A DNA stretch of 64,000 bases, taken from the NCBI GenBank assembly GCA_902581775.1, contig CACHPJ010000005.1, positions 1 to 64,000 on the forward strand, in the 5' to 3' direction. The position numbers and the translations under genes are program-made. The notes under the pieces are model-generated. The model saw only the letters and a program-made list of their open reading frames with translations, did not search any database and had not been told where the DNA came from. The stretch comes from an uncultured Pelagibacteraceae bacterium (GTDB lineage Bacteria > Pseudomonadota > Alphaproteobacteria > Pelagibacterales > Pelagibacteraceae). Shown here piece by piece: positions 19,128 through 27,913 of the stretch; position 1 is the first letter of the stretch, and each line of letters starts with the position of its first letter.

Positions 19128-19763
19128 GCTCAAACTTTCAAAACTGAAGTTCTATTATTAACTTCTAAGCAATTTAGCAATTCTATAGATGAACTTAAAG
19201 ATAAATTAGATTTTAAAATCATCTTATCAGATGATTTTTTAACAGACTTAAAAAAAGATAAATTTGGGGTTATTTTGATTGATGATGAAATTTTAAATCA
19301 TAAAGGTCTACTTCCAAAATTAAATAATCTTAAAAATACAGCTAAAATTGGGATATTTGACAAAAATAATTTTAAAGAATTAATGCTCGATGAGATATTA
19401 ACAAAGCCAATTAAAGTTAACGAATTAAATAAGAAAGTCATAAATTTAATTGCAGGTAAGAAATATCTTGAGAATTCATCATTAAGAATAAAAAACTATA
19501 TCTTAGACAAAAATGAGAAAAAATTTAAAAATGACGATAAGTTTATCACTGTTACAGAAAAGGAAATTCAATTAATAGAACTTTTATTTTCTGAAAAATT
19601 ACCAGTTTCAAGGTCGAAAATTTTAGAAACTATTTGGCATTATTCGGCCGAAGCAGATACACACACAGTTGAAACACACATATATAGACTTAGAAAAAAA
19701 ATTTTAGAAAAATTTAATGATAACAATTTAATAAATAATTCAAAAAAAGGTTATTCTATTTGA
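19122..19763 (+). CDS. OmpR-family winged-helix regulator with degenerate receiver
   Basis: The 213-residue protein has a receiver-like N-terminus and an OmpR/PhoB winged helix at the C-terminus (EKEIQLIELLFSE, then AEADTHTVETHIYRLRKKI, the recognition helix, ending with a GY hairpin). In the receiver, ILIDDEIL could supply the phospho-acceptor Asp and TKPIKVNEL the Lys-Pro, but the acidic pair after the first strand is missing (VLLLTSKQ). It may therefore work without phosphorylation. No histidine kinase is nearby. The target genes are unknown. It is coupled by TTGA to the arfA-like ORF. Confidence 0.8.
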   Translation: MHAQTFKTEVLLLTSKQFSNSIDELKDKLDFKIILSDDFLTDLKKDKFGVILIDDEILNHKGLLPKLNNLKNTAKIGIFDKNNFKELMLDEILTKPIKVNELNKKVINLIAGKKYLENSSLRIKNYILDKNEKKFKNDDKFITVTEKEIQLIELLFSEKLPVSRSKILETIWHYSAEADTHTVETHIYRLRKKILEKFNDNNLINNSKKGYSI

Positions 19764-19888
19764 AAAAAAGAAATAAGTTTGCCAAAGACTTAATGACCTC
19801 TAAATATAGGCCTAGAGTTATTAAAGCAAAGAAGGGCAAGGGAAGCTTTAAAAGAATTAAAAAAAATAAATATTCCGACTCAAATTAG
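19760..19888 (+). CDS. arfA: ArfA-like alternative ribosome-rescue factor (42 aa, not in ORF track)
   Basis: A short ORF begins at TTG 19760, overlapping the regulator's stop as TTGA, and ends at TAG 19888, abutting the stop of the convergent kinase gene. The core reads KYRPRVIKAKKGKGSFKR, which fits the ArfA motif LFRxRVxxxKKGKGSxxR known from Escherichia coli, where ArfA recruits RF2 to ribosomes stalled on non-stop mRNA. The whole product is basic and ends a few residues after the motif, shorter than enterobacterial ArfA. A later in-frame ATG (19793) would remove the first 11 residues but keep the motif. Confidence 0.7.
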   Translation: MKKRNKFAKDLMTSKYRPRVIKAKKGKGSFKRIKKNKYSDSN

Positions 19889-20815
19889 TTAAAATCTAGC
19901 ACCAATCTGCTGAATAATTTTTGCAGATAATTCTGTTCCTTTTTCCAAACTTTCTTTTAATGATAAGTCGTTTACGTACCCATGTAGAAATCCTGCTGCG
20001 AATAGATCACCTGCTCCAGTTAAGTCTTTTATTTTTAAATTTTTTTTAGCTTTGCATTCAATTACATTGTTATCTTGTATTGCCATTGAACCTTTTTCTC
20101 CACGAGTAATAATTATTAGTCTTTTAATTTCTTTAGTAAAATTTATTACATCGTCAAAATTTTTTGCTCCGATTAAAGCTATAATTTCTTGTTCATTTGC
20201 AAAAGTAATATTTAATTTATTTTTCACTAAATCTAAAAAATAATCTTTGTGTCTATCTACACAAAATAAATCAGAAAGAGACATGGCGGATTTTTTTGAA
20301 TTATTAATTGCTTTATTAAAAGCTTTTTGTGGATCTCCAACATCCCAAAGGTAACCTTCTAAAAAAGTAATTTCACTCTCTTTTATTATTTTATCATCAA
20401 TATCATTCTCATTTATTTTTCCTGCAGTCCCTAAAAAAGTACACATTGTCCTTTCGGAGTCGGGAGTTATTAATATTAAACATGTACCAGTAGGCATTTT
20501 CTCTGATTTGATATTATAATGAAATTTAACATTTTCTTTTGTCAATCCCTCTGAATATTTTCTACCAAGCTTATCATCATTCACTTTTCCAATAAAACCA
20601 ACTTTGTTGCCAAGCTGAGATAAACCCACCACTGAGTTTGCTATAGAACCTCCAGAAATAGTTTTTTCGATTCTTAATTTTATTAAAAGTTTTTTAAACT
20701 CATCTTCATCAACTAACTTCATAGTACTTTTAGTAAGATTATTTTCTGATAAAAAACTTTCCTCTACCTTACAAATCACATCAACAATTGCATTTCCTAT
20801 ACCTAAAACCTTCAT
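19889..20815 (-). CDS. PfkB-family carbohydrate/nucleoside kinase (adenosine-kinase-like)
   Basis: The 308-residue protein is a ribokinase-fold kinase. It has the N-terminal GGSIANSVVGLSQLG substrate-binding motif and the C-terminal anion-hole/catalytic signature DLTGAGDLFAAGFLHGY with the base Asp. IIITRGEKGSMAI is the usual preceding strand. Alphaproteobacterial members of this subgroup are often annotated adenosine kinase; the actual substrate is unproven. It lies one base downstream of nth, in a minus-strand operon with nth and dapB. Confidence 0.87.
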   Translation of the reverse strand: MKVLGIGNAIVDVICKVEESFLSENNLTKSTMKLVDEDEFKKLLIKLRIEKTISGGSIANSVVGLSQLGNKVGFIGKVNDDKLGRKYSEGLTKENVKFHYNIKSEKMPTGTCLILITPDSERTMCTFLGTAGKINENDIDDKIIKESEITFLEGYLWDVGDPQKAFNKAINNSKKSAMSLSDLFCVDRHKDYFLDLVKNKLNITFANEQEIIALIGAKNFDDVINFTKEIKRLIIITRGEKGSMAIQDNNVIECKAKKNLKIKDLTGAGDLFAAGFLHGYVNDLSLKESLEKGTELSAKIIQQIGARF

Positions 20816-20816
20816 A

Positions 20817-21470
20817 TTAAGCCTTTTTTGTTATAATTTTTTTTTTTCTATTTGGGTAGCAGCTTTTACAAATTTTGCAAGCAATACCAAAACATTCTCT
20901 AGCTTTACAATATTCTCTTCCATACCAAATAATCTGGAGATGTAATTTATTCCAATTTTTCTTTGCAAATATTGCTTTCAAATCTTTTTCAGTTTGAACC
21001 ACGTTCTTTCCATTAGTTAGTCCCCATCGCTGAGCCAGGCGGTGAATGTGAGTATCGACCGGAAACGCTGGGTAGCCGAAACCTTGGGACATAACTACAC
21101 TAGCAGTTTTATGTCCAACACCAGGAAGGCGTTCTAGCTCATCATAAGTATTTGGAACTTTACCGTTATATTTTTCTATCAAAGTTTTTGAAAGATAATA
21201 AATACTTTTAGCTTTTACTCTGAAAATACCAATTCTTTTAATCAAATTTTCAATTTTTTTTCTTCCTAATTTTACAAAATGTTCTGGACGGTAATACATG
21301 GGATAAATTTTTTTAGTTACGTTATTAACATTAACATCTGTACACTGGGCAGAAAGCAATACCGAAACTAACAAGGTAAAAGTGTTTTTGTAATTTAAAG
21401 GTATCGGAACCTTTGGATAAGTTTTGTTTAATATTCTTTGAATTATTTTAGATTTGTCTTTATTGTTCAC
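20817..21470 (-). CDS. nth: Endonuclease III, base-excision DNA glycosylase/AP lyase
   Basis: Nth removes oxidised pyrimidines. The 217-residue protein contains the helix-hairpin-helix LERLPGVGHKTASVVMSQ with the catalytic Lys, and FPVDTHIHRLAQRWGLT with the catalytic Asp. The C-terminal iron-sulphur loop is unusual: the cysteines are spaced C-X4-C-X4-C-X2-C-X2-C instead of the standard C-X6-C-X2-C-X5-C. It overlaps dapB by 4 bases. Confidence 0.94.
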   Translation of the reverse strand: MNNKDKSKIIQRILNKTYPKVPIPLNYKNTFTLLVSVLLSAQCTDVNVNNVTKKIYPMYYRPEHFVKLGRKKIENLIKRIGIFRVKAKSIYYLSKTLIEKYNGKVPNTYDELERLPGVGHKTASVVMSQGFGYPAFPVDTHIHRLAQRWGLTNGKNVVQTEKDLKAIFAKKNWNKLHLQIIWYGREYCKARECFGIACKICKSCYPNRKKKIITKKA

Positions 21471-22243
21471 TTGAAGTTTAGTAGATCTCTCATTGAATAA
21501 AGACCAGATTTTTTACTCATCAACCATTTCGACGCTGTCAATGCTCCTTGAGAATATAACTCTCTATCAAAAGACTCATGGTTTAATGTTACAATTTCTT
21601 TACCGCTAGAAAACTTGACCTCGTGTTCACCTATAATTTTTCCTTTTCTAATAGAATTAAAATTTATTCTTTTACCATAAGGAAAGATTTTTTTATTAAA
21701 ATATTTTTTACCAATCATACTATAAAAATTTTTATTTTTACCGTCAGAAATGCCTTTACCTAACATTAATGCAGTTCCAGAAGGAAAGTCCTTTTTATTT
21801 TTATGGTGAACTTCATAAATTTTTGTAAGAAATTTATTACCTAATGATCTAGATGCAATTTCTGTAAGATGAATTAATAAATTAACTCCTAAACTCATAT
21901 TGCCGGCTTTGAGAATTGGTATTTTTTTTGAATAGTTTTTAATTAGGTTTTCTTCTTTTTTTGAAAATCCTGTAGTTCCAATCACAACTCTTTTTTTTAA
22001 CCTTGAAGCGATTTTTAAAACTTCAAGAGTGCACCGGGGTATAGTAAAATCGATAATTATATTGGCTTTCTTAAATGCAGCAATTGTATTTGTTTGTGGT
22101 TTAAGTCCAGCTATTTTTTTAGAGATTTTTTTACTTTCAGTTAAAGAAATCAATTTAAAATTGTTATCGTTTTTTACAGATTTTATGAGCTGTTGCCCCA
22201 TTCTGCCCATACATCCTGTTATTGATAAGTTAATTTTTTTCAT
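21467..22243 (-). CDS. dapB: DapB, 4-hydroxy-tetrahydrodipicolinate reductase
   Basis: DapB makes tetrahydrodipicolinate in the lysine/diaminopimelate pathway. It has the dinucleotide loop ITGCMGRMGQQLI, the strand IDFTIPRCTLEVL, VVIGTTGFSKKE, and the active-site signature EVHHKNKKDFPSGTALMLG. I moved the start to ATG 22243 (258 residues), because the track's 17 extra residues translate the small upstream membrane-protein gene in another frame and the nucleotide-binding strand must lie close to the N-terminus. Confidence 0.95.
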   Translation of the reverse strand: MKKINLSITGCMGRMGQQLIKSVKNDNNFKLISLTESKKISKKIAGLKPQTNTIAAFKKANIIIDFTIPRCTLEVLKIASRLKKRVVIGTTGFSKKEENLIKNYSKKIPILKAGNMSLGVNLLIHLTEIASRSLGNKFLTKIYEVHHKNKKDFPSGTALMLGKGISDGKNKNFYSMIGKKYFNKKIFPYGKRINFNSIRKGKIIGEHEVKFSSGKEIVTLNHESFDRELYSQGALTASKWLMSKKSGLYSMRDLLNFK

Positions 22244-22245
22244 AA

Positions 22246-22410
22246 TCAAATTAAATAAATAACTACAATAATACCTGAGACAATTATAGCCCAAATAGAT
22301 AAATTTTTTAAGAATTGTTTAATTTTATTGTTAGTGGATAAAAACGCAGGCAAAATTAATATTAAAACTGCAATTAAAAAAATTGCTGACATTATTTGAT
22401 CTAACTGCAT
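22246..22410 (-). CDS. Two-helix small membrane protein (54 aa, not in ORF track), function unknown
   Basis: Between dnaJ and dapB an ATG ORF of 54 codons fills nearly the whole gap: it starts 5 bases after the dnaJ stop and ends 2 bases before the dapB start. It encodes two hydrophobic segments (about residues 7-24, SAIFLIAVLILILPAFL, and 38-54, LSIWAIIVSGIIVVIYLI) joined by a basic loop NNKIKQFLKN. The position, frame and hydrophobicity argue for a real gene. I do not recognise the family and assign no function. Confidence 0.6.
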   Translation of the reverse strand: MQLDQIMSAIFLIAVLILILPAFLSTNNKIKQFLKNLSIWAIIVSGIIVVIYLI

Positions 22411-22415
22411 TTAAT

Positions 22416-23540
22416 CTATGACTTCTTCCAAAATTTTTTGGCTCTATCTATAAAGCTTTTAATAACCGGACTAGTTTTACTTTCTTCAATTTTTTTGAAT
22501 TCCTCCAGTAGTTCTTTTTGTCTTTTTGTTAAAGACACAGGAACTTCAGTAATAACTCTAATATATAAATCTCCAAATATACTTCTTCTTAAAATAGGCA
22601 TACCTTTACCTTTTAGTCTAAACTGTTTTCCATTTTGGGCTCCCGGAGGTATTTTAATCTTTGACCTGCCTCCATCTATAGAAGGCACTTCTACTGTGGT
22701 ACCTAATGCTGCATCGGAAAAAGTGATGGGAAGATCAAAGAACAAATTTTCCTCAGATCTCTTAAAAATACTATGATTGTTTATAGTTACAAATAGATAC
22801 AAATCTCCCGTTGATCCCCCTTTACTACCTGCTTCTCCTTTTCCGGTAAGTCTGATTCTAGTTCCATCATCAACACCTTTGGGAATTTTTACTGTTAAAT
22901 TTTCACTTTCTTGTATTTTTCCATTACCACTGCAACTTTCACAAGGTTTTCCTATAGTCTCACCGTAACCGCTACATTGCGGACAGGTTTGTTGAATTGT
23001 AAAAAAACCTTGACTGGTTCTAACTTTACCTTTTCCACTACAATAGTTACAGCTGATAGGCTTTGAACCTTTAGCCGCTCCACTACCCGAACAATCATTA
23101 CATTTTTTGTATGTTGTGTATTTGATATTTTTTTCTATACCCTTATAAGCATCTTCAAGATTGATACTTAAATCATATCTTAGATCATTTCCTCTAAAAT
23201 TAGATCTTCTAGCAGATCTCCCTCCCCCCATGAAATCATCGCCGAAGAAATCCTCAAAAATATCTGAAAAGGATGAACTGAAATCAAAATTACCGAAGCC
23301 TTGTCCTCCGCCAGAATCAAATGCTGCATGGCCAAACTGATCGTAATTTGTTTTTCTTTTCTCATCAGAAAGAACATGATACGCTTCACTTGACTCTTTA
23401 AACTTCTCCTCAGCGGTTTTGTCGCCTTTATTTTTATCAGGATGGTATTTTAAAGCTTGTTTTCTGTATGCTTTTTTTATTTCGTCTTTAGAAGCCGATT
23501 TAGATACACCTAAGATGTCATAATAATCTCTTTTAGCCAC
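22416..23540 (-). CDS. dnaJ: DnaJ co-chaperone
   Basis: DnaJ stimulates DnaK ATPase. The 374-residue protein has a J domain ([14 protein letters not shown], with HPDKNKGD), a G/F-rich stretch, the four CxxCxGxG zinc repeats ([32 protein letters not shown]) and the C-terminal substrate-binding domain. It starts with GTG, supported by an upstream AAAGGAG. It follows dnaK by 23 bases, the normal arrangement. Confidence 0.97.
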   Translation of the reverse strand: MAKRDYYDILGVSKSASKDEIKKAYRKQALKYHPDKNKGDKTAEEKFKESSEAYHVLSDEKRKTNYDQFGHAAFDSGGGQGFGNFDFSSSFSDIFEDFFGDDFMGGGRSARRSNFRGNDLRYDLSINLEDAYKGIEKNIKYTTYKKCNDCSGSGAAKGSKPISCNYCSGKGKVRTSQGFFTIQQTCPQCSGYGETIGKPCESCSGNGKIQESENLTVKIPKGVDDGTRIRLTGKGEAGSKGGSTGDLYLFVTINNHSIFKRSEENLFFDLPITFSDAALGTTVEVPSIDGGRSKIKIPPGAQNGKQFRLKGKGMPILRRSIFGDLYIRVITEVPVSLTKRQKELLEEFKKIEESKTSPVIKSFIDRAKKFWKKS

Positions 23541-23563
23541 AAGAAATTGCTCCTTTTTTTATC

Positions 23564-25489
23564 TTAGGCGCTTTTTTCTTTATCGTCTTTTACGTCTTCA
23601 AAATCTGCATCGACAACATTTTCTTTTTCTTTAGAACTAGTTTTTTCGTCTGGTTTAGCTTCCTTTTTTCCAGCGTCATTTTTTTGTTGGCTTTTATAAA
23701 CAGCTTCACCCAATTTCATTGAAACTTGAACTAAATTTTGAGTTTTTTTCTTAATATCTTCTGAGTCTGTTCCTTTCAAACTTTCCTTTAATTCCGATAC
23801 AGCAGTTTCAATAGATTTTTTCTCCTCTGCTGAGACTTTGTCCCCATGTTCTTTAAGACTTTTCTCAGTTGAAAAAATTAAACTATCTGCCTGATTTCTA
23901 GAATCTACAGCCTCTCTTTTCTTTTTATCTGCTTCTTTATTAGCCTCAGCATCTTTCACCATTTTTTTGATCTCTTCCTCAGATAATCCACCAGAAGCTT
24001 GAATTTGAATTTTTTGCTCTTTTCCAGTGCCTTTATCTTTTGCTGAAACACTCACTATACCATTTGCATCTATATCGAATGTCACTTCAATTTGTGGAGT
24101 TCCTCTAGCAGCAGGAGGTATACCGACTAATTCAAAGTTTCCTAAAAGTTTATTATCTGCAGCCATCTCCCTCTCACCCTGAAGCACTCTTATTGATACC
24201 GCTGGTTGGTTATCTTCAGCAGTAGAGAATACTTGACTTTTTTTTGTTGGAATTGTTGTATTTTTGTCTATTAGTTTTGTAGAAACTCCTCCTAATGTCT
24301 CAATTCCTAGAGAAAGTGGAGTAACGTCCAACAAAAGAACATCTTTGACATCACCCTGTAAAACACCAGCTTGTATCGCAGCTCCCATTGCCACTACTTC
24401 GTCTGGATTAACACTTTTATTAGGTTCTTTACCAAAAAAGTTTTTTACGGTGTCAATAATCTTTGGCATTCTTGTCATACCACCAACTAAGACAATTTCG
24501 TTAATTTCTGCTGCGGAAAAACCAGAGTCTTTTAATGCCATTTTACATGGCTCTAAAGTTTTTTCAATCAAACCCTGAACCAAAGCTTCTAACTTTGCTC
24601 TAGTAAATTTTAAATTTAAATGTTTTGGACCAGATTTATCTGCGGTTATGAAAGGCAAGTTTATTTCAGTCTGCGCGGAAGAAGATAACTCAATCTTTGC
24701 TTTTTCAGCAGCTTCTTTTAATCTTTGTAATGCTAGTTTATCACTTTTTAAATCAATTCCATTGTCTTTTTTGAATTCATTAGCTAGATACTCTACAATT
24801 GCATCATCAAAATCTTCACCACCTAAAAAAGTATCTCCATTGGTTGATTTTACTTCGAAAACACCGTCTCCAATCTCTAATATTGAAACATCAAAAGTAC
24901 CTCCGCCAAGATCATAAACTGCAATTTTTTTTCCACCTTTTTTATCTAAACCGTAAGCTAATGACGCTGCTGTTGGTTCATTAATAATCCTTAAAACTTC
25001 TAATCCAGCAATTTTACCAGCATCTTTAGTAGCTTGTCTTTGAGAGTCGTTAAAATATGCAGGCACTGTAATAACTGCTTTTGTAACTTCTTGTCCCAAG
25101 TATTTCTCAGCAGTCTCTTTCATTTTTTGTAGAATAAAAGCTGATATTTGTGAAGGAGAATATTTTTTCGATTTTCCTTCCACCCAAGCGTCTCCATTGT
25201 CAGCTTTTACAATATTATAAGGAACTCTTTTAATATCTTTTTGAACTGATGGGCCGTCAAATTTTCTTCCAATTAATCTTTTTACTGCAAAAATTGTATC
25301 ATTAGGATTTGTTACCGCTTGTCTTTTAGCTGGTTGACCAACAAGTCTTTCATCTTTATCTAAAAAAGCCACTACTGATGGAGTGGTTCTTGCACCTTCA
25401 GTATTCTCCAATACTTTAGCTTGCTTACCATCCATTATGGCTACACAAGAGTTTGTTGTTCCTAAATCTATTCCTATTACTCTACTCAT
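23564..25489 (-). CDS. dnaK: DnaK, Hsp70 chaperone
   Basis: The 641-residue Hsp70 has the N-terminal phosphate loop [34 protein letters not shown] and [11 protein letters not shown] in the ATPase domain, then the linker [16 protein letters not shown] and substrate-binding domain, ending with an acidic tail [20 protein letters not shown] ribosome binding site precedes the ATG. Upstream is an RpoH-like promoter in the short gap to grpE. Confidence 0.98.
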   Translation of the reverse strand: MSRVIGIDLGTTNSCVAIMDGKQAKVLENTEGARTTPSVVAFLDKDERLVGQPAKRQAVTNPNDTIFAVKRLIGRKFDGPSVQKDIKRVPYNIVKADNGDAWVEGKSKKYSPSQISAFILQKMKETAEKYLGQEVTKAVITVPAYFNDSQRQATKDAGKIAGLEVLRIINEPTAASLAYGLDKKGGKKIAVYDLGGGTFDVSILEIGDGVFEVKSTNGDTFLGGEDFDDAIVEYLANEFKKDNGIDLKSDKLALQRLKEAAEKAKIELSSSAQTEINLPFITADKSGPKHLNLKFTRAKLEALVQGLIEKTLEPCKMALKDSGFSAAEINEIVLVGGMTRMPKIIDTVKNFFGKEPNKSVNPDEVVAMGAAIQAGVLQGDVKDVLLLDVTPLSLGIETLGGVSTKLIDKNTTIPTKKSQVFSTAEDNQPAVSIRVLQGEREMAADNKLLGNFELVGIPPAARGTPQIEVTFDIDANGIVSVSAKDKGTGKEQKIQIQASGGLSEEEIKKMVKDAEANKEADKKKREAVDSRNQADSLIFSTEKSLKEHGDKVSAEEKKSIETAVSELKESLKGTDSEDIKKKTQNLVQVSMKLGEAVYKSQQKNDAGKKEAKPDEKTSSKEKENVVDADFEDVKDDKEKSA

Positions 25490-25510
25490 TTTTAATTTCC
25501 TCCATTACGC

Positions 25511-25539
25511 TATATGGGTGTTTTTTTTTCATCTACAAG
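25511..25539 (-). promoter_or_regulatory. RpoH (sigma-32)-like promoter for dnaK
   Basis: On the minus strand, CTTG is followed after 17 bases by CCCATATA. Alphaproteobacterial RpoH promoters are described as CTTG-N17/18-CYTATnT, and the Escherichia coli -10 is CCCCATnT. The match is one mismatch from either -10 form, with correct spacing. It lies in the 51-base grpE-dnaK gap, 22-50 bases before the dnaK ATG. Confidence 0.65.
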
Positions 25540-25540
25540 G

Positions 25541-26122
25541 CTATTTTTTCTCACTTTTTACGCTTTTTTCATTCTTTTCTTTGTTTTTTAACTTTGAAAC
25601 ACCAACAAATGATGGCCTCAACAATCTGTCCCCAAACATGTATCCTGGTTGAATTTCTTGAACTACAGTTCCAGGCTCAGTTTTGTCATCCTCAACTTCA
25701 AGCATAGCCTGATGAAAATTAGGATCAAACTTTTGGTTAATTGAGATCAGCTTAGTAATTTTATTTTTTTCAAAAATTGAAATTAAGTCTTTTTCTATGA
25801 TTTCAATATTTTTGAGAAACTTATCAAAATCTTTATTTTTTGAAAGATCTTGATCATCTTTTATTGACTTTTTTGCTCTATCTAAATTATCTAATATTGA
25901 TAAAGTTTCTTTAGCAAAATTAAATCCTCCGAAATCAAAAGCATCTTTTATTTCTTTTTCAAATCTTTTTCTTTGATTTTCGATTTCAGCAAGAGATCTT
26001 AATAATTTTTCCTCAGTTTCTTTTAATTTATCTTCGACTGAGATATTCTTACTCTCTAAATTTTTTTCATCTTGATTTTTTTCTTCAGTTTCTTTCTTCT
26101 CTTTTTCAATTTCTTGGCTCAT
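25541..26122 (-). CDS. grpE: GrpE nucleotide-exchange factor
   Basis: GrpE releases ADP from DnaK. The 193-residue protein has an acidic/Lys-rich N-terminus, a coiled-coil (KLKETEEKLLRSLAEIENQRKR), and the C-terminal beta domain with the family signature KFDPNFHQAMLEVEDDK and GYMFGDRLLRPSFVGVSK. It is divergent from rdgB with 44 bases between starts. The repressor gene hrcA, often next to grpE in alphaproteobacteria, is absent here. Confidence 0.96.
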   Translation of the reverse strand: MSQEIEKEKKETEEKNQDEKNLESKNISVEDKLKETEEKLLRSLAEIENQRKRFEKEIKDAFDFGGFNFAKETLSILDNLDRAKKSIKDDQDLSKNKDFDKFLKNIEIIEKDLISIFEKNKITKLISINQKFDPNFHQAMLEVEDDKTEPGTVVQEIQPGYMFGDRLLRPSFVGVSKLKNKEKNEKSVKSEKK

Positions 26123-26126
26123 AATA

Positions 26127-26153
26127 TTGCTATATAGTGGTTAAAAGTATAAT
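26127..26153 (+). promoter_or_regulatory. Probable sigma-70 promoter for rdgB
   Basis: A perfect TATAAT (26148-26153) lies 13 bases before the rdgB ATG, with TTGCTA (26127-26132; 4 of 6 consensus bases) 15 bases upstream. The spacing is short. A transcript would have a leader of only about 7 bases. Confidence 0.42.
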
Positions 26154-26166
26154 TACTAGACAATAA

Positions 26167-26787
26167 ATGAAAAAATTAAAAAAAATATTAATAGGCACTC
26201 ATAATCAAGGAAAATTCAGAGAAATAAGCAATTTATTATCAAAAAGAATTAAAAAAATTTCTCCTATCAGTCTTAAAATTTTAAGCCCTAAAGAAACAGG
26301 AAAATCTTTTCTAGCCAACTCTCAACTAAAAGCAAATTATTTCTATAAAAAATCTAAAATTGTATCTATTTCGGACGACTCAGGTTTGTCAATCGATTGC
26401 TTAAACGGGAAGCCAGGTATTTTTTCAGCCAGGTGGGCAAAAAAATATGGAAATTTTCATAAAGCAATGAAGAAAATATTGTACTTAGTAAATAAAAAAA
26501 ACAGTAAGAAAAAAAATAAAAATTTTAAAGCGAAATTTATATGTTGCTTATCTTTGAAAATTCCAAATAAAAAAATATTTTCTGTGACAGGTACAGTTAA
26601 AGGAAAAATTTCAAGTAAAATTATCGGAAACAAAGGATTTGGGTATGATCCTATTTTTATACCTAATAAATATATTGTTACTTATGGACAAATGAACAGA
26701 AAGAAGAAAATGTTAATAGATCATAGATTTTTAGCTTTTAAAAAGTTAAAAAAAAATTTAATATTTAAAAAATTTTTTATCCTTTAA
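26167..26787 (+). CDS. rdgB: RdgB/HAM1-family non-canonical purine NTP pyrophosphatase
   Basis: This enzyme hydrolyses dITP/XTP to keep damaged purines out of nucleic acids. The 206-residue sequence has the substrate loop IGTHNQGKFREI, the catalytic region SISDDSGLSIDCLNGKPGIFSARWA, and GFGYDPIFIPN near the C-terminus. It is Lys-rich, as is usual in AT-rich genomes. Its last 30 bases overlap the convergent LpoA-like gene. Confidence 0.94.
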   Translation: MKKLKKILIGTHNQGKFREISNLLSKRIKKISPISLKILSPKETGKSFLANSQLKANYFYKKSKIVSISDDSGLSIDCLNGKPGIFSARWAKKYGNFHKAMKKILYLVNKKNSKKKNKNFKAKFICCLSLKIPNKKIFSVTGTVKGKISSKIIGNKGFGYDPIFIPNKYIVTYGQMNRKKKMLIDHRFLAFKKLKKNLIFKKFFIL

Positions 26788-27909
26788 TCTATATATTTTA
26801 AGTTCTTGAGAAACCCGTCCATCTTTAAAACTAAATATTCCAATTTTTCCTTTTATTTTATCTTTAATTAAAAAATCATTTACTGAAGTTATTTTTTTAT
26901 TTTTTTTCCAAACATAATATATTAATCCTATAGCATCATAAGACAAAATTGTAATTTCGTCTGGCTGAGAATTAAATGTTTTTGTGTAAATTTTATTATA
27001 TTTTTGAAATTCTTTTAAATCTACCGAAGGATAATAAAGATTATTGATTGTATTTTCATAAAAAATACTTTCATCAAACCATTGATTTATAGTCGTGAAC
27101 AATACATCCTTATCATTCACATCTGAAAAAACTAATGAAGTAAGAAGACTTTTCAAGCTACTTCCAAAATCTATTACTATAACCGAGTCAAAATTTACAT
27201 TTCCAATTGTGTATAATTGTTCAAGATAACTTAATTCCCTTTTTGATTGTTCATCATCTTTGTCTTCTAACATTTTTTTTCTAAGTTCTAAATTTCTCTT
27301 TCTTTGATTATAATTAGTTAGTTTTTGTATTTCGCCAGTTAGAACTTTTGGATCAGAACTATATTTAAAAATTTTATAATCTTTTAATTTCAAATTTTTA
27401 AGTTTTTCTTCAACAAACTCAGAATAATCATTTTTAGGAAATAATATTAAAGTCTTTTTCTTTTTTTCTTTTTTAATGAAATCTTCCAAAACGTTTAATT
27501 GAGACTCTAAACTTATTCCAATACTGATTATATTATTTTGTATTTCCGGATATTTGTTTGAGAGAGAGATAAAAGTAACATTTTTAAACTTACCTAATTC
27601 ATTAAAGTAGTTTGATTGAATTGGTCCAATTATTATCTTAATGTCTTCACTGATAATTTCTTTAATTGATTCATTCAGCTTTTTTACATCATCCGATCCT
27701 GAATCACGTGGAACAATAATTATGTTTTTATCACCAATTTCATTTAGAGCAAGTTGAGCTGACAAAAGCAGTGAATTTCCCAGATTTTTATACTCTCCAG
27801 AAAAAGGTGCGAGCAACCCTATCTTTAATTTTTCACTTTCTTCACCTAGTGTATTGGTGTTAAAAAATAATATTAACCAAGATAAAAAAATTATAAAATT
27901 TTTATTCAT
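26758..27909 (-). CDS. Penicillin-binding-protein activator (LpoA-like) / periplasmic binding-fold protein
   Basis: The 383-residue protein has a signal peptide (MNKNFIIFLSWLILFFNTNTLG) and a type 1 periplasmic binding fold: KIGLLAPFSGEYKNLGNSLLLSAQLALNEIG at the N-terminus, then IIVPRDSGSDD and IIGPIQSNYFNEL. Such proteins next to rsmI are annotated LpoA-like in alphaproteobacteria, although true LpoA has an extra N-terminal TPR domain that is lacking here. It could also bind an amino acid. It starts 4 bases from the divergent rsmI start. Confidence 0.72.
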   Translation of the reverse strand: MNKNFIIFLSWLILFFNTNTLGEESEKLKIGLLAPFSGEYKNLGNSLLLSAQLALNEIGDKNIIIVPRDSGSDDVKKLNESIKEIISEDIKIIIGPIQSNYFNELGKFKNVTFISLSNKYPEIQNNIISIGISLESQLNVLEDFIKKEKKKKTLILFPKNDYSEFVEEKLKNLKLKDYKIFKYSSDPKVLTGEIQKLTNYNQRKRNLELRKKMLEDKDDEQSKRELSYLEQLYTIGNVNFDSVIVIDFGSSLKSLLTSLVFSDVNDKDVLFTTINQWFDESIFYENTINNLYYPSVDLKEFQKYNKIYTKTFNSQPDEITILSYDAIGLIYYVWKKNKKITSVNDFLIKDKIKGKIGIFSFKDGRVSQELKIYRLKDKKFFKY

Positions 27910-27913
27910 TAAA

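Noticed and set aside
19821-19851. Inverted repeat TTAAAGC...GCTTTAA inside the arfA-like ORF as a terminator
   Set aside because: A 17-base loop and no T tract on either side.
24264-24984. Plus-strand ORFs opposite dnaK
   Set aside because: Antisense shadows, a common effect of dnaK codon bias.
27700-27715. Third parS-like site TGAATCACGTGGAACA in the LpoA-like gene
   Set aside because: It matches the consensus at 13 of 16 positions but is not a palindrome in its arms, is far from parAB, and encodes ordinary residues (PRDSG).
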